A DNA stretch of 10,919 nucleotides. Origin: CAYWNK01 sp964459495. Lineage in GTDB: Bacteria; Planctomycetota; UBA1135; GCA-002686595. Below the pieces are notes generated by a model that was not told the DNA's origin, did not search any database, and saw nothing but the letters and a program-made list of their open reading frames with translations. How positions within the stretch are numbered: position 1 is the stretch's first letter; every line of letters begins with the position of its first letter. A program made the position numbers and the translations under genes. Shown in pieces: positions 6,010 to 10,919 of this stretch. The stretch covers positions 1 to 10,919 of the forward strand of contig CAYWNK010000219.1 of NCBI GenBank assembly GCA_964459495.1, read 5' to 3'.

Positions 6010-7815
6010 TCAACCACCACCGGTACCGCTGCCCCCAGCTCCACCGCCAGGGGGGGTCGAAGTGGACTCGCGGCCTCCCCCGCTTGTCGAGTCATCGCCG
6101 CCCCCGGTGCCGCCGCCCCCGTGCGCGGCTTCCAGGTGTTCCTTCGCTTGATTCACTACGAAGTCCCGGTTGCCCCCATCCCAGGAGTAGACCGTCTTCC
6201 CGATGGCAAGTTCTCCGGTGAGGTCTCCGTCGTCATCCAGGTGGACGAGGGAGCCGTGGATCAGGAAGGCGAAATTCTCTGTGGTGACCCAGTCCTCGGG
6301 GAAGCTGAACGTATGGCTGAGCGTCTCAGCTCCGTTTCCGACAGGCGACGCCGGCAGGGGAACATCCACGTAGAAGCCGTTCTGGAGATCCCAGGGGTCG
6401 CCCCCGTTCTGCCGGTTCCAAAAGTCCAATCGGAGGTGGGTGGGCTGGAGTGCGTGGGTGGGCCAGCCTGCGGGGAGCATCGTATCGACCGTGGTCGAGA
6501 CCACCTCGGCGCCGCTTGCAAGCAGGTTCCTGAAGGTCGAGGAAGGCGGGACTTCCATCGTCGGCCGCATGGATTCGATCGCCTTGTTCTGCAAGATCTG
6601 TATACCGCCCGCGCGTGCACCTAGCAGCTGGAGATCGGTGTCTCCGTCGAGATCCTGATCGAGTGCTAGGATCTGCGTGGGAGTGAAGAAGCTGTAGAGG
6701 GGAGAACCGCTGCTTGCATGGTGGTTCACCTCCAGAGCATCCGAGAGACTCAGGCTGCGCTGGAAACGAATCGTTCCCCAGTTGTGGGGGCTGTCGGCAA
6801 TGCGCTCAGCCACCATGACGCGGGGCTGATCGGTCGTGGTGAACTTTCGCATCGCAACGAGCATGTCCTTCTTCCCGTCGTTGTCCCAGTCGGCGTTCGC
6901 GATGCCACCTATGCCCCAGTTGGCCCACGAGACCGAGAACGGACGGCTCGAGTTGCTGCCGTTAAACGCTCTCACATAAGTCTTGGAGGCGTTGGCTCGG
7001 TAGCGCCACATGAGCAGGTCATCGACCACACCATCCCCCTTCATCACCGAGATGGCTCCAGCATCAGGAACGGCGGAGTAGGGAACGTGGGTGGCAAGGG
7101 TGCTGAGGCCGGACCAGGGGTGGATCGTCAGGGTTCCGCTGGAGGCCAGCATGGCCAACTCCTGTCCAGCTGCGCCGTCATAGTCCAAGGCGACGAGATC
7201 CTCGACCTGGAACGGACAGGCGAAAGACCCACCGTCGGTGAAGGTCCCCGTGGCGTGGTCATAGGTCGCCCGGTACATCACGCCGATAAACTGCGGGAGG
7301 CCGAAGACCACGTCGTTTCCGGAGCTGTCCTCACAGACCCAGATCTTCGTGACGCCGGACCAGCTCGGGTGTGTCGCGCTGAGAACGAAGCCGTCGTGGT
7401 CCGCGTTGGTCACAAAGGCCTTGAGGCCACCAGCCTCAAGGATCAGCGCAACGTCCAGGCCGTCCGGGCCTTGGCCGCGAAGCACGCCCATGTCGAGGGC
7501 CGAGAACTGCTCGGTGACCGGGTAAAATGCCCTCCAATGATCTACCTGATCCATGTGGTAGACCGTCTTGCTGGTGGGAGCATCGCCAGGGTTGGTCACG
7601 AGAGCCAGCCCGCCAGCGTGGGCAATTCCTTCCTTCATGAAGCTTCCGGCCACAATGCGGTGGACGTCGGCGGCTTCGGAGCCCTGAAGAAAGGTCTCAG
7701 AGGATTGATGCTCGACGTTCTCGTCGGGATCGTTGTAGGTGGTTTGAAAGCCAGCTGCGGCTGGGCAGAGCGCGAGCGCGGCTAGGGGCAGCAAACGTGC
7801 GTTCGGATACGCCAT
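6010..7815 (-). CDS. Secreted FG-GAP/VCBS-like repeat protein with Gly/Ser-rich tail
   Basis: The protein has 601 residues from the ATG at 7813-7815 (read on the minus strand). Residues 1-21 (ARLLPLAALALCPAAAG) are a classical signal peptide; the Cys lacks a proper lipobox, so I do not call it a lipoprotein. The body looks like a beta-propeller of FG-GAP/VCBS type: IANADWDNDGKKDMLVAM (about 305-322) and LALDQDLDGDTDLQLLGA (about 383-400) both carry the calcium-loop pattern DxDxDGxxD, and LVALDYDGAAGQELAML (about 207-223) is a degenerate copy. Residues of about 565-601 are low-complexity Gly/Ser/Thr. The function is probably extracellular or cell-surface binding; no catalytic domain is recognised. 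The longer frame from 7917 adds 34 residues ahead of the signal peptide and is rejected. It lies 153 bp downstream of the second sigma gene on the same strand and may be its target. It converges on the CHAT gene, with 5 bp between stop codons and no terminator hairpin between them. Confidence 0.85.
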   Translation of the reverse strand: MAYPNARLLPLAALALCPAAAGFQTTYNDPDENVEHQSSETFLQGSEAADVHRIVAGSFMKEGIAHAGGLALVTNPGDAPTSKTVYHMDQVDHWRAFYPVTEQFSALDMGVLRGQGPDGLDVALILEAGGLKAFVTNADHDGFVLSATHPSWSGVTKIWVCEDSSGNDVVFGLPQFIGVMYRATYDHATGTFTDGGSFACPFQVEDLVALDYDGAAGQELAMLASSGTLTIHPWSGLSTLATHVPYSAVPDAGAISVMKGDGVVDDLLMWRYRANASKTYVRAFNGSNSSRPFSVSWANWGIGGIANADWDNDGKKDMLVAMRKFTTTDQPRVMVAERIADSPHNWGTIRFQRSLSLSDALEVNHHASSGSPLYSFFTPTQILALDQDLDGDTDLQLLGARAGGIQILQNKAIESMRPTMEVPPSSTFRNLLASGAEVVSTTVDTMLPAGWPTHALQPTHLRLDFWNRQNGGDPWDLQNGFYVDVPLPASPVGNGAETLSHTFSFPEDWVTTENFAFLIHGSLVHLDDDGDLTGELAIGKTVYSWDGGNRDFVVNQAKEHLEAAHGGGGTGGGDDSTSGGGRESTSTPPGGGAGGSGTGGG

Positions 7816-7933
7816 AGATGAGGATGGGAAAGAATCTCGGATTGGCGGCGTCAATCTCAACGGATCCCGAGGTGGACCGTGGAGCCGCCGGGAACCAGTC
7901 CCTGTTGCGGAGCCCAATGGTCGCAGGAGATTC

Positions 7934-7955
7934 GGATCTCTTTCAAAAAGATTCC
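7934..7955 (-). promoter_or_regulatory. Imperfect inverted repeat between sigma and FG-GAP genes
   Basis: Read on the minus strand, GGAATCTTT and AAAGAGATCC flank a 3-base loop; 5 bp next to the loop and 3 bp at the base pair, with a small internal bulge. It begins 14 bases after the sigma stop codon and 119 bases before the FG-GAP start. It has a T-run inside the stem but no T-tract after it. It could attenuate or separate the two genes, but the AU-rich stem is weak and this may be chance. Confidence 0.25.
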
Positions 7956-7968
7956 CCTTGGTCTCTTT

Positions 7969-8478
7969 CTAGGCTTCGCAATCCCCCACAAGGCTCTCGG
8001 CGAGGCGTTCCCTGCCGCGGCGCAGCTGGGTGCGGACCGTATGGAATGGGCGATTCAGGCTGCGGCCGACCTCGGCAAGGGTCTGGGACTCGAGAAAGCG
8101 CGCTTCAATGGGGAGGCGGTAGCGGGTCGGGAGGCCCGTGAGGGCTCTTTGCACGGCCTGCCGGCGCTCTTCGCGGCACAGCCGGTCCAGGGGCCCATCG
8201 GTCTCGGCGGTGAGTTCGGGGAGCGACTCGCTGCCGTGGGAGCGCAAGCTGCGATGGGCCCAGAGCTGCGCTGCGCGGTTTCGCAGGACGGTGCGGTACC
8301 AGGCGGCGGGCATGTCCAGGCTGGCCTGATCGCGGCGAAGACACCGAAGGAAGACGTCCTGAACCAGATCTTCGGCGCAGTGCGGGTCACCCCCGCAGAG
8401 CGGCAGTGCCTGGTTCAGAAGGCGACGGTGAAGACCCTCGAGCGCGGGCGATTTGGTGGGCGAGGCGGAGTCGTGCAT
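7969..8478 (-). CDS. ECF-type RNA polymerase sigma factor (second)
   Basis: The protein has 169 residues from the ATG at 8476-8478, typical for an ECF sigma factor. Region 2 is at about 35-76: CAEDLVQDVFLRCLRR, then PAAWYRTVLRNRAAQLW, a close match to the 'AEDLVQEVFLRAW...WLYRIARN' signature. Region 4 is at about 111-162: LTGLPTRYRLPIEARFLE followed by the helix-turn-helix LAEVGRSLNRPFHTVRTQLRRG. The frame continues upstream to a TTG at 8553, which has an AGGAA-like ribosome binding site about 7 bases before it and would add 25 residues. ATG 8478 has no such site but starts at the usual distance from region 2, so the start is unsettled. No anti-sigma gene is visible beside it. The co-directional downstream neighbour is the secreted FG-GAP protein. 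It is quite different in sequence from the sigma factor at 2077-2700, so it is not a recent duplicate. Confidence 0.87.
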   Translation of the reverse strand: MHDSASPTKSPALEGLHRRLLNQALPLCGGDPHCAEDLVQDVFLRCLRRDQASLDMPAAWYRTVLRNRAAQLWAHRSLRSHGSESLPELTAETDGPLDRLCREERRQAVQRALTGLPTRYRLPIEARFLESQTLAEVGRSLNRPFHTVRTQLRRGRERLAESLVGDCEA

Positions 8479-8698
8479 GGTCCAGGGCCGGGAGTGCGTG
8501 AGAAACTCCGGCGCTGTGGAGTCCCGGTATGCCCCCCCAAAAGTCTCAAGCAATTCGTTTCCTATGGCCCCCTCAGGCGACTCTGGCCTGGCTCAAGGGG
8601 AGACCTGGCCACGGAATCGCATTGGGCTGGAGACGGAGCTGTCAGGTTTCCGAAGAGGTAGAAGCCAAGGCCCGCGTCCACGGGCGGCCCCCCACCTC
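8479..8698. promoter_or_regulatory. Divergent intergenic region, presumed promoters
   Basis: These 220 bases separate the minus-strand sigma gene from the plus-strand receiver-like gene, so promoters for both should lie here. I see no convincing -35/-10 pair or operator. A C7 run (8532-8538) and a possible AGGAA ribosome binding site for the alternative TTG start at 8553 are the only marked elements. The plus-strand frame stays open across it (from 8453), but the translated sequence is not receiver-like and I treat it as non-coding. Confidence 0.35.
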
Positions 8699-9082
8699 AT
8701 GTGCAAGCTCTTGATCGTCGACGGTTCCGCAGCGGTGCGCCGCATTCTGATGCGTGCCATCTCGGAGGCCGAAGTGGCCATTGACCAGATCCTCGAGGCC
8801 GCCACCGGCGTCGAAGCCCTGGCCTGCCTCGATGCGAATCCCGATCTGGATTTGATCCTCTCGGAGGCGGACGTGGCGGAGCTCGGTGGAGCCGAGCTCG
8901 TGGCCCGCGTGCGCCAGCGCTATGCCGCCGACGACTTGCCCGTGTTGTTCGTGGATGCGGCCAGTCCTGTGCGCCAGGGGGCGTTGGGTTGGCAGGAGCT
9001 CGGTGCGGACGGGGTGCTGGTCAGCCCGTTCACGTCCCAGTCTCTGCACCTGGCTCTCGACCCCTTCGTGACCCACAGCTAG
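8699..9082 (+). CDS. CheY-like receiver domain protein with degenerate phosphorylation site
   Basis: This is a stand-alone receiver domain of 127 residues. The fold is clear: CKLLIVDGSAAVRRIL (2-17) matches the 'ILIVDDSAAVR' start of CheY-type receivers, ILEAATGVEAL (31-41) matches 'EEAxNGxEAL', and ADGVLVSPFT (103-112) matches 'ADGYLxKPFT'. The chemistry is not conserved. The second Asp of the acidic pair is Gly9; the phospho-acceptor position in LILSEADVAELGG is Glu56 instead of Asp; the following Pro is Ala60; the conserved Thr/Ser is Asp86; and the conserved Lys is Ser109. It therefore probably cannot be phosphorylated in the usual way, and Glu56 may mimic the phosphorylated state. I chose ATG 8699 because the receiver fold begins right there; the open frame extends back to 8453 without recognisable sequence. 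The CheX-like gene follows after 23 bp. It probably acts by protein-protein contact; the partner is unknown. Confidence 0.85.
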   Translation: MCKLLIVDGSAAVRRILMRAISEAEVAIDQILEAATGVEALACLDANPDLDLILSEADVAELGGAELVARVRQRYAADDLPVLFVDAASPVRQGALGWQELGADGVLVSPFTSQSLHLALDPFVTHS

Positions 9083-9105
9083 TCCACCCTGACCCACTTT
9101 CTGCC

Positions 9106-9672
9106 ATGAGTGTCGCCGTTCAATCCACCCAAGTCCTGGAAGAGGTGCTGCAGCGCATCGCGAGCGACCTTTCCATGATCGCTGACCGTGAGCTGGTGAT
9201 CGGCTCGGTGGAGTGCGAGGACCTCGACTACCGGCCCGCCGGGCTGGGCCAGATCCACATCTCGTTTCGGCTTGGCTTCAAGCGAAGCGAGGAGTGGTTC
9301 GCGGGCTGCTTGCTGATGCCGCTACCCGACGCAATTTGCCTCTCTGGCTGCCTACTGATGCTGCCCGAGGAGGAGATCGTTGGGATGCGCGACCAAACGA
9401 CCCTGGATGGACCACCCAAGGAGGCGATTCTCGAGGTGGGCAACTTCCTGTCCAGCGCCACCGACGCGGGGCTGAAGTCGGTTGGCATCGAGGACGTCAA
9501 GGTCGTCTTCGACGGCTGCCAGGGCGTTCGGCCGGACATTCGCCCGGCGATGGCCTACGACGAGGGGGCGGTCCTGCACGTGGCCAGGGCCAAGGCGACC
9601 CTGCGCGACTTCCCCGAGCAGACCTACCTGCTGCTGCTTCCAGCCACAGCGCTGGTGCCCAAGGAAGACTGA
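9106..9672 (+). CDS. CheX/CheC-like phosphatase-fold protein
   Basis: The protein has 188 residues, without signal peptide or membrane span, so it is presumably cytoplasmic. The central stretch has the layout of CheC/CheX/FliY phosphatase domains: DAICLSGCLLMLPEEEI (75-91), then KEAILEVGNFLSSATDAGL (105-123), corresponding to the 'A..la..llG.......D.....E..N...g' helix. Glu110 and Asn113 form the E-x2-N pair that in this family attacks phospho-CheY; the D/S normally four residues earlier is Glu106. Only one such site is seen, as in CheX (CheC often has two). Homology is at motif level, so an inactive relative of the fold is also possible. It sits 23 bp after the receiver-like gene and is probably co-transcribed with it. 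No other chemotaxis or flagellar gene is in the window. ATG 9106 is chosen because it is the first start after the upstream stop; there is no clear ribosome binding site. Confidence 0.68.
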   Translation: MSVAVQSTQVLEEVLQRIASDLSMIADRELVIGSVECEDLDYRPAGLGQIHISFRLGFKRSEEWFAGCLLMPLPDAICLSGCLLMLPEEEIVGMRDQTTLDGPPKEAILEVGNFLSSATDAGLKSVGIEDVKVVFDGCQGVRPDIRPAMAYDEGAVLHVARAKATLRDFPEQTYLLLLPATALVPKED

Positions 9673-9735
9673 GGCAAACGGGGCCGGAGGGGCGAGTCTT
9701 GCTGGCGCCCGCTGGCCGGCCGCGGAAAAGGAGGG

Positions 9736-9757
9736 GAGGGAGCCAGCGAGCTCCCTC
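9736..9757. terminator. Hairpin between convergent genes, possible bidirectional terminator
   Basis: GAGGGAGC (9736-9743) and GCTCCCTC (9750-9757) form a perfect 8-bp stem with a 6-base loop in the gap between the CheX-like gene (stop 9672) and the S1 gene (stop at 9770). On the minus strand, it is followed after a few bases by CTTTTCC, a short T-run, so it best serves the S1 transcript; on the plus strand no T-run follows. Confidence 0.5.
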
Positions 9758-9769
9758 GGCGAGGGCTGC

Positions 9770-10919
9770 CTACTTCTTCTTGTCCATCGCCTGCTTGAAG
9801 AGCGAGCCGAGGTTCGTCCCCAGGCTGCCTTCGGTGGGCTTGGCCAGCACCTCGTCGATCACGTCCGCGTCGACGGCTTCCTCCGAACCGAGCACGGCCC
9901 CGCGGGAGTCAAGGCGAGAGAGGGACATGCGACCCGCCGAGCGCTCGATCGCGGTGACCCGCACGGTGAGCTTCTCCCCGACGTTGACCACGTCCGACAC
10001 CTTGCGCACCCGCTCGCGGCCGAGCTGGGACACATGCAGGAGACCTTCCAGACCGGGTTCCAGCTCGACGAACGCACCGAAATCCATCAGGCGAGTGACC
10101 TTGCCTGAGACCTGGCGATCGATGGGGTACTTGCGCTCGACCTCGTCCCAGGGGTCGGGTTCGAGCTGCTTCATGCCGAGGCCGATCTTCTTGCCGCCCT
10201 CTTTGATCTCAAGCACCATCACCTGCACCTCCTTGCCGACCTCGATGACGTCGGCGGGGTTTTCGATGCGCTTGCGAGAGATGTTTGAGACGTGCACGAG
10301 GCCCTCGATGCCGTTGCCCACGTCGACGAACGCGCCGAACGCTTCGACGCGTGTGACTTTGCCGGAGAGCTTGACCCCGGGCTGGAGCTTGCCCACCGCT
10401 TCGGTGAGGGCTTCGATCTGCTCGCGCTCCAGCACCTTGCGACGGGAAAGGACCACCCGCTTGCGCTCGCGATTGACCTCCATCACCTCGGCGGTGATCG
10501 TCTGCCCGATGAAGGCTGAGAGGTCGTCGGTGCGCCGCAGCGACACTTGACTGGCGGGCATGAAGGCGGGGTTGGAGCCAATTTTGAGCTCGAGCCCGCC
10601 CTGGTTCTGGCCGGTGACACGGGCCTTCACGAGCGAGCCAGCCTCCATTTCGTCCCAGGCGGCTAGGGCCTGGGCGGCTTTGTGAGACAGGATCCAAAGC
10701 CCGTCCTCCCGGCCGCGCAGCTGGAAGCGCAGTTTGGTGCCCACCGCCGGGGGCTCCTCAAACTCGCGCACCGAGGCCACACCCTGCATGCGGGGCCCGA
10801 GGTCGACGATGATGTCGTCGCCGTGCACGCCGGCGACGACGCCGTCCATGAGCCCGTCCTTCAGTCCGGACCCGGCAGCGCCGGGCGTCGGCTCTTCGCT
10901 GCTGACCTCCTGCAGGTTC
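9770..10919 (-). CDS. Ribosomal protein S1-like protein with four S1 domains (5'-truncated by window edge)
   Basis: The minus-strand frame is open to the window end, so the true start lies outside; 382 residues are visible. Counting from the Met codon at 10847-10849, S1 (OB-fold RNA-binding) domains lie at about 1-57, 70-136, 157-228 and 247-313. The third and fourth are the most typical: GKVTRVEAFGAFVDVGNGIEG then LVHVSNIS, and GKVTRLMDFGAFVELEPGLEG then LLHVSQLG. The first two are more divergent. The C-terminal 46 residues are not S1-like and end in SLFKQAMDKKK. Such proteins bind mRNA, and ribosomal S1 (rpsA) recruits mRNA to the 30S subunit, which matters most where Shine-Dalgarno sequences are scarce, as here. 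With four visible domains it may be a genuine rpsA or a shorter S1-like paralogue. The Met at 10849 is probably not the start, because an acidic/Gly-rich stretch (SSEEPTPGAAGSG) runs into it in frame. It is convergent with the CheX-like gene. Confidence 0.88.
   Translation of the reverse strand, partial: NLQEVSSEEPTPGAAGSGLKDGLMDGVVAGVHGDDIIVDLGPRMQGVASVREFEEPPAVGTKLRFQLRGREDGLWILSHKAAQALAAWDEMEAGSLVKARVTGQNQGGLELKIGSNPAFMPASQVSLRRTDDLSAFIGQTITAEVMEVNRERKRVVLSRRKVLEREQIEALTEAVGKLQPGVKLSGKVTRVEAFGAFVDVGNGIEGLVHVSNISRKRIENPADVIEVGKEVQVMVLEIKEGGKKIGLGMKQLEPDPWDEVERKYPIDRQVSGKVTRLMDFGAFVELEPGLEGLLHVSQLGRERVRKVSDVVNVGEKLTVRVTAIERSAGRMSLSRLDSRGAVLGSEEAVDADVIDEVLAKPTEGSLGTNLGSLFKQAMDKKK

Noticed and set aside
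6718..7785. Long plus-strand open frame (355 codons) opposite the FG-GAP gene
   Set aside because: It is the complement of a gene with a signal peptide and conserved calcium loops; its translation shows no family motif. High GC at third positions creates such shadows.
7816..7917. 34-residue extension of the FG-GAP protein
   Set aside because: It would place a polar stretch ahead of a clear signal peptide that starts at Met 7815.
7879..8661. Plus-strand open frame (260 codons) opposite the second sigma gene
   Set aside because: The minus strand encodes unmistakable sigma regions 2 and 4; the plus-strand translation matches nothing.
8453..8698. 82-residue extension of the receiver-like protein
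   Set aside because: It overlaps the opposite-strand sigma gene, shows no recognisable domain, and the receiver fold starts exactly at ATG 8699.
9213..10550. Long plus-strand open frame (445 codons) spanning the CheX-like and S1 genes
   Set aside because: It is Arg/Ser/Pro-rich and runs antisense through four clear S1 domains.

Overview
The window looks like a bacterial chromosome segment, most plausibly from a Planctomycetota-like organism. The reasons are indirect: high GC, almost no Shine-Dalgarno sequences before confident genes, two ECF-type sigma factors close together, a large TPR-CHAT protein, a secreted FG-GAP (VCBS-like) protein with a Gly/Ser-rich tail, and a zinc-less anti-sigma-like membrane protein. 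There is no rRNA, tRNA, CRISPR array, insertion sequence or phage gene. The phylum is an inference; the genus cannot be told from the sequence.

Layout. (1) 1-1916, plus strand: the 3' part of a COG2509-type FAD-dependent dehydrogenase, then panB (pantothenate/CoA synthesis), about 5 bp apart. (2) 2077-6004, plus strand: a compact three-gene unit of ECF sigma factor, single-span anti-sigma-like protein (ATGA overlap with the sigma gene) and TPR-CHAT putative cysteine protease (overlapping the anti-sigma gene). (3) 6010-8478, minus strand: a second ECF sigma factor followed by a secreted FG-GAP-repeat protein that converges on the CHAT gene with only 5 bp between stop codons. (4) 8699-9672, plus strand: a receiver-like protein with a degenerate phosphorylation site, then a CheX/CheC-like phosphatase-fold protein. 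(5) 9770-10919, minus strand: an S1-domain protein (ribosomal protein S1-like) whose start lies outside the window. A hairpin sits between the last two, convergent, genes.

The most interesting part is region 2. The CHAT domain keeps the His and Cys expected of a caspase-like protease. It is encoded directly after a sigma factor and a membrane protein that looks like that sigma factor's inhibitor. The protease has an apparent N-terminal signal peptide and a C-terminal membrane anchor, so it could face the same extracytoplasmic compartment as the C-terminal domain of the anti-sigma-like protein. A simple hypothesis is that the CHAT protease cleaves this protein to release the sigma factor. This resembles in logic the TPR-CHAT/Csx30/sigma-factor arm of type III-E CRISPR (Craspase), but there is no CRISPR effector here and the partner is membrane-bound. 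The second notable item is the receiver/CheX-like pair, in which the receiver has lost its phospho-acceptor Asp, its metal-binding acidic pair and its conserved Lys while the phosphatase-like partner keeps its E-x2-N motif.
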